NCBI GenBank assembly: GCA_001189345.1
Contig: LFKV01000002.1
Coordinates: 1-64,000, forward strand
Origin: Candidatus Paraburkholderia kirkii
GTDB lineage: Bacteria > Pseudomonadota > Gammaproteobacteria > Burkholderiales > Burkholderiaceae
DNA length: 64,000 bases
Direction: 5' to 3'
Below the pieces are notes generated by a model, which did no database searches, had not been told where the DNA came from, and was given only the letters and a program-made list of their open reading frames with translations. Positions 22,663 through 32,700 of the stretch are shown here, in pieces (within the stretch, counting starts at the first letter, position 1; each line of letters opens with the position of its first letter). The translations under genes were made by a program, and so were the position numbers.

Positions 22663-22718
22663 AAGTCCGGGGAAATCACCTTGCGCTTTCGAGGTGGCCT
22701 AGCTGATAAATCCGGAGG

Positions 22719-22747
22719 ATTGTAAGCGATTGTTGTCACGGATTCAA
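22719..22747 (-). promoter_or_regulatory. Sigma-70 promoter for the atp operon
   Basis: On the minus strand TTGAAT (22747-22742) and TACAAT (22724-22719) are separated by exactly 17 bases. This is a near-consensus promoter, about 57 bp upstream of the first small ORF and 245 bp upstream of atpI. No other comparably good promoter was seen in front of the operon. Confidence 0.75.
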
Positions 22748-22862
22748 TAGTTTAGGCACGCCAAAAGCCAAGCGGACAGACCTTAAAAAACGGTCTCCAA
22801 AGCGAGATTTTTCTTGCAATTGCGAGAAGATTTTCAGTCGATGCCCAAGCCTCCGCTGAGCG

Positions 22863-23990
22863 TCAAATGAGCGCCCAACCGATTACCATTGCCACGATCC
22901 AGAATGGTATCGACACGATGTGAAACGGCATCCACATGCCCTTTTCACCGGACAGTCGAACTGCGATGAGATTGGCCAGCGAACCGATCGCGACGCCGAA
23001 TCCGCCCACGCTCACGCCGAACGCAAGCGCGCGCCAGTCCTTGGAGAACTCCGCGAGCAGGATGACCGCGGGCACGTTGCTGATCGCTTGCGAAAGCACG
23101 GCACCTGCCGCATACGCGCGCATCGGCGTGCCCACGCCAAGACGGGCGATGGCTTCGTGGATCGCGGGCAAAGCGGCGGCGTTGCGCAGCACGATGAACA
23201 TCAACACGAAGATGAGCAGCAGTAGCCAGTCGATCCTGAATACGACCTCGCGGCGCCACAGCAGGAAGCCGATGGCGAGCGCGGGCCCGGCATGATGCGC
23301 ATCGGCGAGCGCCACGAAGGCCGCGAATGCCAGCACGCTGACGCCGCACAGCACGCGGTCGACACAGTGCGCCTCGACATCGCCGGAGAGATCGAGCGGT
23401 TGAGCCCGGAACATCGCGAACGTCACGACGCCGAGCAAGACCATTAACGCGGCGCACAAAGGCAGCAGCGCCCACACGAACGCGGGAAACCCGACGCCGC
23501 TCGTCTGCCAGAGGAACAGGTTCTGCGGATTGCCGAGCGGCGTGAGGATGGATCCGGCATTGACCGCCAGCGCGATCACGATGACGAGCCGCTTGATCGG
23601 CAGCGGCGCGAGCTTATGCAGCGACAATGCGAGCGGCACGACGGCAAAGAGCGCGACATCGTTGGTCAGCACCGTCGAAAGTCCGGCCGCGAGCGCGACG
23701 AGCAACAGCGCCAGCGTGCGCTCGCCGTGAACGTGATGCACCAGTCGATGCGCCGCCCACATCAGGAATCCTGACAATTCGATGGCTTTGGTCAGGATCA
23801 GAAGACCGGCGAGCGTCAGCACCGTCTGCCAGTCGACGAGCCCGGGCAGCGACCTCCACGCGCGCGGATGCGCGACCTGCAGCACGACGAGCGCGAGCAC
23901 GAGAATCGCGAGAACCGGCTCCTTCGAGACGGCTCTCCAGATGCGTGTGAAGAAATCGGGCCGCGTGCGCTTGACGTTGAACTCGGACAA
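22863..23990 (-). CDS. Anion/ion transporter, SLC13/ArsB-like superfamily
   Basis: The 375-residue protein has about ten hydrophobic helices (VLAILVLALVVLQVA, LALLLVALAAGLSTVLTNDVALF and others). Motifs typical of ArsB/CitM-type permeases are present: LSTVLTNDVALFAVVPLAL and GSILTPLGNPQNLFLW, with the related ISNVPAVILL in the second half. The substrate cannot be read from sequence. The start is TTG at 23990, 12 bp after the parB stop, so it may be co-transcribed with parAB. No strong ribosome site is visible. Intact. Confidence 0.8.
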   Translation of the reverse strand: MSEFNVKRTRPDFFTRIWRAVSKEPVLAILVLALVVLQVAHPRAWRSLPGLVDWQTVLTLAGLLILTKAIELSGFLMWAAHRLVHHVHGERTLALLLVALAAGLSTVLTNDVALFAVVPLALSLHKLAPLPIKRLVIVIALAVNAGSILTPLGNPQNLFLWQTSGVGFPAFVWALLPLCAALMVLLGVVTFAMFRAQPLDLSGDVEAHCVDRVLCGVSVLAFAAFVALADAHHAGPALAIGFLLWRREVVFRIDWLLLLIFVLMFIVLRNAAALPAIHEAIARLGVGTPMRAYAAGAVLSQAISNVPAVILLAEFSKDWRALAFGVSVGGFGVAIGSLANLIAVRLSGEKGMWMPFHIVSIPFWIVAMVIGWALI

Positions 23991-24002
23991 GATATGCGCG
24001 AA

Positions 24003-24905
24003 TCAGGCTGCCGGAGCCGGCGCCTCAATGCTGCCGCGCAGCTTCGTCAGGATGTCCTCGAGCGAATCGAGATTGCCGAAGTCGATGGTGACCTTGCCGC
24101 GTCCTCGTCCACCGAGCTTGATCTTCACGTTGGCGGACAGCAGATCCGACAGCTCCTCTTCGAGACGACGCGTATCGCGGCCGCCGTCGTTCGCGGCGCG
24201 TGCCTTCGTCGCCGGTGCTTCCTTGGTCATCGCGGCGACGAGCCGTTCGGTTTCACGCACCGACAGGCGACGGTTCACGACGTGATTGGCGAGCTGGATC
24301 TGCGTGGCGGCATCAACGGCAAGCAGCGCGCGCGCGTGACCCATGTCGAAATCGCCGGCGAGCAGCATCGTCTGCACGGGCGTGGCGAGGTTCAGCAGAC
24401 GCAGAAGGTTCGATACCGCGCTGCGCGAGCGCCCGACCGACTCGGCCGCCTGCTCGTGCGTGAAGCGGAACTCGTCGAGCAGCCGCTGGATGCCCTGTGC
24501 CTCCTCCAGCGGATTCAGATCCTCGCGCTGGATGTTTTCGATCAGCGCCATCGCTGCGGCGACCTGATCTGGCACGTTTTTCACCAGGACCGGCACTTCG
24601 TCGAATCCGGCAAGGCGCGCGGCGCGAAAGCGTCGCTCGCCCGCGATGATTTCGTAACGATCTTCGCCCACCGAGCGCACGAGAATGGGCTGCATCAGGC
24701 CTTGCGCGCGGATGCTGGCGGCGAGCTCCTGGAGCGCGCCTTCGTCCATCCGTGTCCGCGGCTGATACTTGCCGAGCTGCATCTTGTCGAGCGGCAGCAT
24801 CGAGGGCGTACCCTCGCCGCGCACGGCCTCCGTAATGTCGACGCTACCGCCGAGCAATGCATCCAGGCCTCGGCCCAAACCCTTCTTCTTCATCACAGCG
24901 CTCAT
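24003..24905 (-). CDS. parB: Chromosome partitioning protein ParB
   Basis: The 300-residue CTP-dependent clamp binds parS. Seen: an N-terminal KKKGLGRGLDALLGG ParA-interaction motif, the nucleotide-binding motif GERRFRAARLAG, ENIQREDLNPLEEA, and the DNA-binding HTH (TTHEQAAESVGRSRSAVSNL-like segment). The C-terminal dimer domain ends ILTKLRG. Two perfect parS sites are within the window (27001 and 28545). Intact. Confidence 0.97.
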   Translation of the reverse strand: MSAVMKKKGLGRGLDALLGGSVDITEAVRGEGTPSMLPLDKMQLGKYQPRTRMDEGALQELAASIRAQGLMQPILVRSVGEDRYEIIAGERRFRAARLAGFDEVPVLVKNVPDQVAAAMALIENIQREDLNPLEEAQGIQRLLDEFRFTHEQAAESVGRSRSAVSNLLRLLNLATPVQTMLLAGDFDMGHARALLAVDAATQIQLANHVVNRRLSVRETERLVAAMTKEAPATKARAANDGGRDTRRLEEELSDLLSANVKIKLGGRGRGKVTIDFGNLDSLEDILTKLRGSIEAPAPAA

Positions 24906-24950
24906 CTCGGTTCCTCCGTCGGCGTCCCCCGCCGCATCGAGTGGGTTTGA

Positions 24951-25730
24951 CTAGTTCACGTTGAGCGCACGCACGCGCTCGATCATTTCCGTGCCGAACT
25001 GGATATATGCCTGCGCGCCGCGCGACGACTTGTCGAACACGACGCCCGGCAGCCCGTAACTCGGCGCCTCGGCAAGACGCACGTTACGCGGAATGACGAC
25101 GTCGAACAGCTTGCTGCCGAAGTGTTCCTTCAGCTGGTCGGACACCTGTTGCTGCAGCGTGATCCGTGGATCGAACATCACGCGCAACAAGCCGATGACC
25201 TTCAGATCGCGATTGAGGTTCGCGTGGACCTGCTTGATGGTGTTCACTAGATCCGACAGTCCTTCCAGCGCGAAGTATTCGCACTGCATCGGAATCACGA
25301 CGCCGTGCGCCGCGCACAACGCGTTGAGGGTCAGCAGCGAAAGCGCAGGAGGGCAATCGATCAGCGCGAAGTCATAGTCATCGACTACCTCGGCAATCGC
25401 GCCGCGAAGTATGCGCTCGCGATTCTCCATGTCCACGAGTTCGACTTCCGCGCCCGCGAGCTCGCGATTCGCCGGCAACACGTCGTACCCGACGGCGGCC
25501 GGGCGCAGGCGCGCCTCGCGCAGCGTCACGCCATCGACGAGTACTTCGTAGACCGTGCTCTCGCACGCGGCCTTGTCGATGCCGCTGCCCATCGTGGCAT
25601 TGCCCTGCGGGTCCAGATCGATCAGCAGTACGCGCTGATCGAGCCCCGCGAGGCTTGCCGCGAGATTGACCGCTGTCGTGGTCTTTCCAACGCCGCCCTT
25701 CTGATTTGCGACGCAGAAGATTTTTGCCAT
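24951..25730 (-). CDS. parA: Chromosome partitioning ATPase ParA (Soj)
   Basis: The 259-residue protein has the deviant Walker A KGGVGKTTTAVNLA near the N-terminus, LLIDLDPQGNATMG (Walker A'), and DFALIDCPPALS (Walker B). It uses ATP to move ParB-parS complexes over the nucleoid. It lies between rsmG and parB in the common rsmG-parA-parB order. Intact. Confidence 0.97.
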   Translation of the reverse strand: MAKIFCVANQKGGVGKTTTAVNLAASLAGLDQRVLLIDLDPQGNATMGSGIDKAACESTVYEVLVDGVTLREARLRPAAVGYDVLPANRELAGAEVELVDMENRERILRGAIAEVVDDYDFALIDCPPALSLLTLNALCAAHGVVIPMQCEYFALEGLSDLVNTIKQVHANLNRDLKVIGLLRVMFDPRITLQQQVSDQLKEHFGSKLFDVVIPRNVRLAEAPSYGLPGVVFDKSSRGAQAYIQFGTEMIERVRALNVN

Positions 25731-25807
25731 CTTTTAGTGTCCTCGTTTTCTCGCTGTCAGAAAATCAGCGTGCCTGGAATACCGGATCGAAACGGTGCGG
25801 CAGACCG

Positions 25808-26473
25808 TCATCCTGGCCCGACGGCAACCTCCACGAGATGCCGCTCCGCGTCGAGCCTGGGAACGTTCAGGCGCTCGATGCCGAGCACCGTGGCGCCTTC
25901 CGGCAGACGCGCGGTTTCGGCATCGGGCCTCACGCCCTTCATCGCCAGAATCCGTCCATCGTCGGCAACCAGATGACGCGCAAGTGTCACGAAATCGGAG
26001 AGCTCTGCGAATGCGCGCGACACGATCACGTCGAATTTTTCCGGCACTGCGATGCCCGGGCGCAGACTTTCGACACGGCCGGTCACGACCGACAGGTTGC
26101 TCAACCCCAATTGCACCTTTGCCTGCGACTGAAACGCCGTCTTTTTATGAACGATGTCGTTCAACGTGACACGCAGTTCGGGCAGCGCAATCGCCAGCAC
26201 GATGCCGGGCAATCCGCCGCCGGAACCGACGTCGAGCGCCGTCGCCGGATTACGCGCGGCCGCCGCCGGAACGATGGCAAGCGAATCCAGAATGTGTTGA
26301 ATCATCATCTGCTGCGGATCGCGGATCGCCGTCAGGTTGTAGACGGCGTTCCACTTGCCGAGCAGCGCGACGTAATCGAGCAGCTTTTGTTTCTGCGAAG
26401 GTGACAGCGCAAGGCCGAGTTCGGCGACGTCCTCATCGAGCGTCGTCGCCAAGGATAAATTGCGCTCCGTCAT
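25808..26473 (-). CDS. rsmG: 16S rRNA m7G527 methyltransferase RsmG (GidB)
   Basis: The 221-residue SAM enzyme shows [28 protein letters not shown] split over the N-terminal region and the SAM motif [16 protein letters not shown]. Also present is [12 protein letters not shown]. It methylates G527 of 16S rRNA. Its start overlaps the mnmG stop by 4 bp (ATGA), so the two are coupled. Intact. Confidence 0.96.
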   Translation of the reverse strand: MTERNLSLATTLDEDVAELGLALSPSQKQKLLDYVALLGKWNAVYNLTAIRDPQQMMIQHILDSLAIVPAAAARNPATALDVGSGGGLPGIVLAIALPELRVTLNDIVHKKTAFQSQAKVQLGLSNLSVVTGRVESLRPGIAVPEKFDVIVSRAFAELSDFVTLARHLVADDGRILAMKGVRPDAETARLPEGATVLGIERLNVPRLDAERHLVEVAVGPG

Positions 26474-28434
26474 TGAACCGCCGTCGTGTTACCTGCCGCG
26501 CCATCCCCTTCCGCCGAATTGCGGCCGCGGCGGCCGATTCCGCGCTTCAGATGCACCATCAGAAGGGAAATCGCGGCCGGCGTGATACCGGAGATGCGCG
26601 ACGCCTGGCCGATCGTCTCCGGGCGATGCTGAATCAGCTTCTGGCGTGCTTCGAAAGATAACCCGCGAACTTCGTTGTAGTCGATTCCTTCCGGCAAACG
26701 CGTGTTTTCCTGCGCGCCGTTTCGCACGATTTCATCTGCCTGGCGATCGATATAGCCCTGGTACTTCACGCCGATCTCGATCTGTTCCTTGATCTGCGCC
26801 AGCAGTACCGGATCATCGGCAAGCGGCACTTCGGAGCCGCACGTGCCTTCGCGGAGCGCACAGATTTCGTCATACGATACGCCCGGACGACGCAGAAGGT
26901 CCGCAAGGCTGTATTCGTGATCGATCGGTTTTCCGAGCAAGGCGGTCGCGTCCTCCGCCGACAGGGTCTTCGGATTGACCCAGGTCGAGCGAAGACGCTG
27001 TGTTTCACGTGAAACAGCATCGCGCTTGCGGCTGAAAGCGTCCCAGCGAACGTCATCGATAACGCCGAGTTCTCGCCCGATTTCGGTCAGCCGCATATCC
27101 GCGTTGTCTTCTCGGAGCGAGAGGCGGTATTCCGCCCGGCTCGTGAACATACGATACGGTTCGGAGACGCCGCGCGTGACGAGCTCATCCACGAGCACGC
27201 CCAGATAAGCCTGATCGCGGCGCGGCGACCAAGGTTCCCTGCCTTGGACCTGCAGGCCCGCGTTAATGCCGGCGAGAAGCCCTTGCGCCGCGGCCTCCTC
27301 ATATCCGGTCGTGCCGTTGATCTGCCCCGCGAAGAACAGACCGTTAATCGCCTTGGTTTCGAGCGACGCCTTCAACGCGCGCGGATCGAAATAGTCGTAC
27401 TCGATGGCATAGCCGGGACGCAGGATATGCGCGTGTTCGAGCCCGTGCATGGAACGAACGAGATCGAGCTGGACGTCGAAAGGAAGGCTCGTGGAGATTC
27501 CGTTCGGATAAAACTCGTTCGTCGTCAGCCCTTCCGGCTCCAGAAAGATCTGATGGGCGTCTTTCGATGCAAACCGATGGATCTTGTCCTCGATCGACGG
27601 GCAGTAACGCGGCCCAACGCCTTCGATGACGCCCGTGTACATCGGCGAACGGTCCAGGCCGGAGCGAATGATGTCGTGCGTTTTCGCATTCGTGTGCGTG
27701 ACCCAGCACGGCATCTGACGGGGATGCTGTTCGACACGCCCGAGGAAGGAGAAAACCAGGATCGGATCGAGGTCGCCCGGCTGCTCTTCCAGCTTCGAAA
27801 AGTCGATGGTACGGCCGTCTATGCGCGGCGGCGTGCCGGTCTTGAGGCGGCCTTGCGGCAGCTTCAGCTCTTTGAGGCGAGCCGAAAGCGACACCGCGGC
27901 CGGATCGCCCGCGCGCCCGCCGACATAGTTGTTCAGCCCCACGTGGATCTTTCCGTCGAGGAACGTTCCAGCGGTTAGGACGACGGCGCGGGCACGAAAG
28001 CGCAACCCGACCTGCGTGACGGCACCGACGACACGGTCGCCCTCGACCATCAGATCATCCACCGCCTGCTGAAACAGCCACAGATTCGGCTGATTCTCCA
28101 GCCGATGACGGACCGCCTGCTTGTACAGCAGCCGATCGGCTTGCGCACGCGTCGCGCGCACGGCAGGACCCTTCGAGGAGTTGAGAATTCGGAACTGAAT
28201 GCCCGCCTCGTCTGTAGCCGCCGCCATGGCGCCGCCGAGCGCATCGACTTCCTTGACCAGATGACCCTTGCCGATGCCGCCAATCGACGGATTGCAGCTC
28301 ATTTGACCCAGCGTCTCGATGTTATGGGTCAAAAGGAGCGTTTTGCACCCCATGCGCGCGGACGCAAACGCGGCCTCGGTGCCTGCGTGACCGCCGCCAA
28401 CGACGATCACCTCGAATTCTGTCGGATAAAGCAT
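26470..28434 (-). CDS. mnmG: tRNA uridine-34 carboxymethylaminomethyl modification enzyme MnmG (GidA)
   Basis: The 654-residue protein begins at ATG 28434 ([18 protein letters not shown]), a Rossmann FAD-binding motif. It continues with [62 protein letters not shown] and the C-terminal [19 protein letters not shown]. With MnmE it modifies the wobble uridine of several tRNAs. A longer upstream frame exists but the family starts here. Unusually, a perfect parS lies inside the coding sequence at 27001-27016 (encoding AVSRET). Intact. Confidence 0.97.
   Translation of the reverse strand: MLYPTEFEVIVVGGGHAGTEAAFASARMGCKTLLLTHNIETLGQMSCNPSIGGIGKGHLVKEVDALGGAMAAATDEAGIQFRILNSSKGPAVRATRAQADRLLYKQAVRHRLENQPNLWLFQQAVDDLMVEGDRVVGAVTQVGLRFRARAVVLTAGTFLDGKIHVGLNNYVGGRAGDPAAVSLSARLKELKLPQGRLKTGTPPRIDGRTIDFSKLEEQPGDLDPILVFSFLGRVEQHPRQMPCWVTHTNAKTHDIIRSGLDRSPMYTGVIEGVGPRYCPSIEDKIHRFASKDAHQIFLEPEGLTTNEFYPNGISTSLPFDVQLDLVRSMHGLEHAHILRPGYAIEYDYFDPRALKASLETKAINGLFFAGQINGTTGYEEAAAQGLLAGINAGLQVQGREPWSPRRDQAYLGVLVDELVTRGVSEPYRMFTSRAEYRLSLREDNADMRLTEIGRELGVIDDVRWDAFSRKRDAVSRETQRLRSTWVNPKTLSAEDATALLGKPIDHEYSLADLLRRPGVSYDEICALREGTCGSEVPLADDPVLLAQIKEQIEIGVKYQGYIDRQADEIVRNGAQENTRLPEGIDYNEVRGLSFEARQKLIQHRPETIGQASRISGITPAAISLLMVHLKRGIGRRGRNSAEGDGAAGNTTAVQ
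27001..27016. promoter_or_regulatory. parS: parS centromere site (perfect) inside mnmG
   Basis: The sequence TGTTTCACGTGAAACA is an exact match to the bacterial parS consensus bound by ParB. It is within the mnmG reading frame, about 2 kb from parB. Confidence 0.97.
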
Positions 28435-28532
28435 GGAGATCTCGTGTACGAACGACACGAACCTGAAGAGGAATAGCTTTGGATTATAACGGTTTCTTTC
28501 TTGCCTCGAATTCGACCGTTCGGCCAAGGACG

Positions 28533-28566
28533 AAAAAAATGGCGTGTTTCACGTGAAACACGCCAT
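28533..28566 (-). terminator. parS-containing palindrome shaped as an intrinsic terminator
   Basis: The perfect palindrome 28539-28566 can fold into a stem. On the minus strand, downstream of livF, it is followed by a T-run (A on plus at 28533-28539). It lies between the livF stop (28592) and the mnmG start (28434). It could end liv transcripts as well as bind ParB. The termination role is inferred from shape only; the palindrome has no unpaired loop, so a few central pairs would have to open. Confidence 0.55.
28545..28560. promoter_or_regulatory. parS: parS centromere site (perfect) between livF and mnmG
   Basis: This is a second exact TGTTTCACGTGAAACA, 1,544 bp from the first. It forms the centre of a longer perfect 28-bp palindrome (28539-28566). 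Confidence 0.97.
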
Positions 28567-28591
28567 CGTCGGGCACTCGCGGATGTGGCAT

Positions 28592-29355
28592 TTATGCGAC
28601 TTTTTTCGTCAGGCCAAGATAAGTCTCGATGACTTGCGGGTTGTGCTGCAAATCATCCGCATTACCTTCGAGTGCGAACTCCCCGTTTCCAGCACATAAC
28701 CGTAATCGGAGATCTGCAGCGCAGCGCGAGCGTTCTGCTCGATCAAAAGCGTCGCAACACCCGTCTGGCGAAGCACGCTGATGATGTGAAAAATCCCCTT
28801 CACGATCAGCGGCGCGAGACCCAGACTGGGCTCATCCAGCATGAGCAACTGCGGCTTGCCCATCAGCGCCCTGCCGACCGCCAGCATTTGCCGCTCTCCA
28901 CCCGACAGCTCCCGCTGCCTGCTTGCGGCGCTCCTTGAGCCTGGGAAACAACCCGAATACGTGGTCGAGCTGATCGAGGTAACTTCGCTCGCCAGCACGC
29001 TTGCGCCGATAGGCGCCGAGAACCAGATTGTCCTCGACGGGCATCGTCGAAAACAGCTCGCGTTTCTCGGGTACGAGGCACATTCCACGTGAAACACGGC
29101 GCTCGATTGCGAGCGCCGACTCTCCCCCAGATAACGCACGATGCCCCTAGCATGCCCTGTCTGCGGCAACGCGCCCATGATCGCGTTGAGCAGTGTCGAT
29201 TTCCCCGCGCCATTCGGCCCGATCACCGAAACGATCTGCCCCGCCCCCACCGTCAGCTTGCCGTCGTGCAGCGCTTCGACCTTGCCGTATCGCACGGACA
29301 AGCCTTCCACCTGCAGGATCGGATTAGCCACTGCGTTCGATCCATTCGCCATCAT
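28592..29355 (-). pseudogene. livF: Branched-chain amino acid ABC transporter ATPase LivF, frameshifted
   Basis: The start ATG 29355 overlaps the livG stop (ATGA). Seen in frame: LQVEGLSVRYGKVEALHD, Walker [17 protein letters not shown]. An extra dinucleotide near 29115 shifts the frame, so CLVPEKRELFSTMPVEDNLVLGA is read elsewhere. The frame returns near 28915 with the signature LSGGERQMLAVGRAL and Walker B LLMLDEPSLGLAP. A one-base loss near 28685 again displaces the C-terminus, whose correct end (YLGLTKKVA) stops at 28592. The Q-loop to helical-domain segment is lost, so the product should be inactive. Confidence 0.88.
29083..29098. promoter_or_regulatory. Degenerate parS-like site within livF
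   Basis: CATTCCACGTGAAACA matches parS at 13 of 16 positions, with one half-site perfect. It lies 538 bp from the nearest perfect parS. It may be an eroded third parS. Confidence 0.45.
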
Positions 29356-31132
29356 TCCACCCCGCCCAGATACGCTTCGAGCACCGCCGGATCTTTCTGG
29401 ACGTCCTTCGGCAGTCCTTCCGCGATCTTCGTGCCGAATTCCATCACCACCAGACGATCCGTGAGATTCATCACGAAATCCATGTCGTGCTCGACCAGCA
29501 GAATGCTCATGCCTTCCGCTCGCAACTTTCTCAACAAATCGGCGAGTTGCAGCTTCTCCTGATAACGCAGGCCCGCCGCAGGCTCGTCCAGCTAGCAACG
29601 TCGATCGCAGCACAGCGCTCGCACGATTTCGAGAATCCGCTGCTGCCCGAGCGCAAGACTGCCCGCTTCGCTGTAGATGTGTTTCTCCAGACCGACGCGC
29701 GCAATCTGCTTCGCGACTCCGACATCAGCCGGGCCTCTTCGGCCGCATTGAGCCGCACGATACTGCGCCAGACGCCCGTATTGCCACGCAGATGCGCGCC
29801 GATCGCGACGTTCTCTCCAGCACGGTCATCCCGGGCAGCATCTTGACGTGCTGAAACGTCCGCCCGATACCGCGCTTGACAATTTCACGTGAAGTGAGCT
29901 GCTCGATTCGCTCGCCGTGAAAACTGATCGCGCCGCTCGTCGCCTGAAGCACGCCGGTGACGAGATTGAACGTCGTGGATTTGCCCGCGCCATTAGGTCC
30001 GATCAAGCCGATGATCTCGCCCGCCTTCACCTCGAAACTCACATCGTTGACGGCGACGAGCCCGCCGAACTGCTTGCGCGCCTTTTCGACGATCAGCAAC
30101 GGCTCGCCCGACGCAGGTTTGCTGCGCAGCGGCAACGATTCGCCGTGATCGGGCACGTGCGCACGCAGTCCCCGCGGAAAGATTCGAGCCACGAACGGCC
30201 AGACGCCTTGCCGCGCGTATTGCAGCAACAGCACCATCACGACGCCGAAGACGATGATTTCGAAATTGCCGTTGGCGCCGATCAGCTTCGGCAGCAGGGT
30301 CTGGAGATAGTCCTGCAGAATGGTGAAGATCGTTGCACCGAGAATCGCATCCCAGACATGCGAGACGCCGCCGACCACGGCCATGAACAGGAACTCGATG
30401 CCGTGATTCAGCCCGAACGGCGTCGGGTTCACCGCCCGCTGCAAATGAGCGTACAGAAAGCCCGAAATGGCCGCCAGAACGGCCGCATAGATAAAGATGA
30501 CCACGCATCCACGCGGTATTGACGCCCATCGCCTCGGCCATCGTGCCGCCGCCGCGCAGTGCACGGATCGCGCGTCCCGGGCGGCTATTAAGCAAGTTTT
30601 GAACAGAAATCACCGCGAGCAGTACGACGACCCAGATCCGGTATTAGATGCTGCGGCCGGATTCGAGCTGCCATCCGAACAGGTTGAGCACAGGGATGCC
30701 GTTGATGCCGTCGTACTTGCCGAACAGTTCCATGTTTCCGAACAGATAGAACAGCGACAAGCCTCATGCGATCGTCCCGAGCGGCAGGAAGTGCCCGGAA
30801 AGCCGCATCGTGACGAGCCCGAGCAGGAGCGCAATGAATGCCGTCAGCACGACGCCCGCGATTAGTGCGAACCAGGACGAAACGCCGTAGCGCGTCGTCA
30901 GAAAGGCGGTCGCGTAGGCGCCTACGCCCACGAATGCGGCCTGCCCGAAGCTCGTCATGCCGCCGATGCCCGTCAGCAGCACGAGCCCGATCGCGACGAT
31001 CGAATACAGGCCAATGTAGTTCAGCAGCGTGATCCAGTATTCGGGCACGGCGACCGGGCGCGGAAGCACGGGCAACGCGAAGACGATCACCAGGAAGATC
31101 CAGAAGAATCGATATCGATGCAGGACTTTCAT
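29352..31132 (-). pseudogene. Fused LivM permease - LivG ATPase of a branched-chain amino acid ABC transporter, broken
   Basis: ATG 31132 follows GAGGAG and begins the LivM helices ([46 protein letters not shown]). TGA at 30766-30764 replaces a tryptophan (GTIA-stop-GLSLFYLF) and TAA at 30646-30644 replaces a tyrosine, both in the same frame. A frameshift follows near 30505. The LivM part then runs straight into a LivG domain ([36 protein letters not shown]), a fusion seen in Burkholderia relatives. Further shifts at about 29825, 29720 and 29590 break LivG, including the Walker B region. The end [15 protein letters not shown] is readable. No livH is found beside it. Confidence 0.88.
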
Positions 31133-31514
31133 CGGCTTACTCCTCGTCCTCATCCGAATGCGGGCCGACCCAGCCGCTCAGCCAGCTTGACGACGCACCG
31201 CCTGGATCCGGAAGCGTTTGATTTCGTGCATGACGCTTTAATGCATTGCACCAAAATCCACGAGAAGGCAGATTGTCGCAGCTACGCGGCACCAGTCGCA
31301 TGCTTTCATTTCTCTAAAGGCGCCATTTCGTCGATTTTCATTTAATTTGCGCGCGTAACTTGTCAATTCTAACCCCTGCGACATTCTGACGTGTTGCGGC
31401 CACACACAACATATGCTTGCAAGTTTGGCGCGCTCAATTAGCATGAGTCTTGCGGTCACCCCCTTTTAAATACATAGCTAATTGCGAAACGGTTTTCGTT
31501 TGGAGGCTATACAC
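31133..31514. other. Intergenic region, livM / small secreted protein
   Basis: About 380 bp separate divergent genes. No livH or other gene fragment is recognised. An A/T-rich stretch (TTAAATACATAGCTAATT region near 31467) probably contains the promoter of the secreted protein. Confidence 0.5.
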
Positions 31515-31861
31515 ATGAAGAAACGCGCCAGTGCTCTTTTCGCGATGATGGGCTTGTTCGCCGTCGTGTCCGCCGCGCAAGCTCAAGATAGCGTTATTCA
31601 GCCTCAGAAGACGTTCACCTTCCGGCCCGATTCGTATGGCTGCCTGTCCAAGGACAAGTTCGATTCGGCCGATCAGCACGCAAGAGCCGGCGAGCATCAG
31701 AAGATGCAGCAGTATTTCGAAGGCTATGAATGCATTTCGACTCCAGTCGATTCGCATTTCCGCGTATTGTGCGCGTAGTTGGACATGACGTCGAATTCGT
31801 CAATGCCTCCAACAGCGATACGCAAGGCATGTGGACTGCCGACCGGTTCATTGATCAATAA
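31515..31861 (+). pseudogene. Small secreted protein of unknown function, 3' frameshift
   Basis: TTGGAGGC precedes ATG 31515. The product begins with a clear signal peptide (KKRASALFAMMGLFAVVSAAQA) and continues QKTFTFRPDSYGCLSKDKF with two cysteines. In frame it stops at 31778 after FRVLCA. A one-base shift restores a longer tail (VRVVGHDVEFVNASNSD, MWTADRFIDQ) ending at TAA 31861 that continues the protein naturally. The original was about 115 residues and the present product is 87. Periplasmic location inferred, function unknown. Confidence 0.65.
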
Positions 31862-32145
31862 ACCGGCTCCTCACGTACACGCACTTCTGCCATCCGGCGC
31901 GATTTTTGAATCGCACCGGAGCTTCGATTTAGCCGCGAATTAACAGGCGGCATAAATCCCGCGCATTTTCGAGCTTTTTTCTTCGGCGCGACGGGCGAAT
32001 TGCCCGCGCGCGTCTCTGTGTCTTCCAAATCCTCGTCGATTCGCCGCACGATGTCGATCGCGCGCGGCTGAGCGCGCCGCACCGATCGGCTTTCGATCCC
32101 GCTCACTCCCAATTTTCCGGCCGACGAACCGGCTCCTGACTCTGA

Positions 32146-32697
32146 ATGGCTCTCAAATCCACGATCTACAAGGCAGACCTCCAGATTGCCGACATGGATC
32201 GCCACTACTACGGCGATCATTCCCTGACTATCGCGCGCCATCCGTCCGAGACCGACGAGCGGATGATGGTGCGCGTCGCCGCGTTCAGCCTCTTCGCGAA
32301 CGAGCGCCTGGAGTTCTGCAAGGGTCTGTCCGATACCGACGAGCCGGATCTCTGGCAAAAAGACCTCACCGGACAGATTCAGACCTGGATCGAAGTGGGC
32401 CAACCCGACGAGCGCCGCATCTCGAAGGCGAGCGGCCGTTCGGAGCGCGTGGTCGTCATCGCATATGCAGGCAGGACCGCGGACATCTGGTGGCAAGGCG
32501 TGAAAGGCAAGGTCGAGCGGCTGCAGAACGTGACGATCTGGTCGCTCGCGGATGGCGTCGCCGAAGCGCTCGGCAAGCTCGCCGAACGGACGATGCGCTT
32601 GCAATTGATGGTGCAGGACGGCGAGGCGTCGCTGGGCAGCGAGAAGATGGGCCCCGTCGCGATTCGCTGGAATCCGCTCAAGGGCGACGCGAACTGA
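32146..32697 (+). CDS. YaeQ family protein
   Basis: The 183-residue protein starts MALKSTIYKADLQIADMDRH and shows the conserved YaeQ segments YYGDHSLTIARHPSETDERMM, WIEVGQPDERRISKASGR and WNPLKGDAN-type end. YaeQ has a PD-(D/E)XK nuclease-like fold but no settled function. Intact, standing alone on the plus strand and convergent with the VOC gene. Confidence 0.93.
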   Translation: MALKSTIYKADLQIADMDRHYYGDHSLTIARHPSETDERMMVRVAAFSLFANERLEFCKGLSDTDEPDLWQKDLTGQIQTWIEVGQPDERRISKASGRSERVVVIAYAGRTADIWWQGVKGKVERLQNVTIWSLADGVAEALGKLAERTMRLQLMVQDGEASLGSEKMGPVAIRWNPLKGDAN

Positions 32698-32700
32698 TGC

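Noticed and set aside
29881-29896. parS-like AATTTCACGTGAAGTG in livG
   Set aside because: Only 11 of 16 positions match, too weak to call.
31855-32604. Minus-strand frame antisense to YaeQ with a KKKARKCAG-like tail
   Set aside because: The plus strand holds a well-formed YaeQ. The antisense frame has no motif and no good start.
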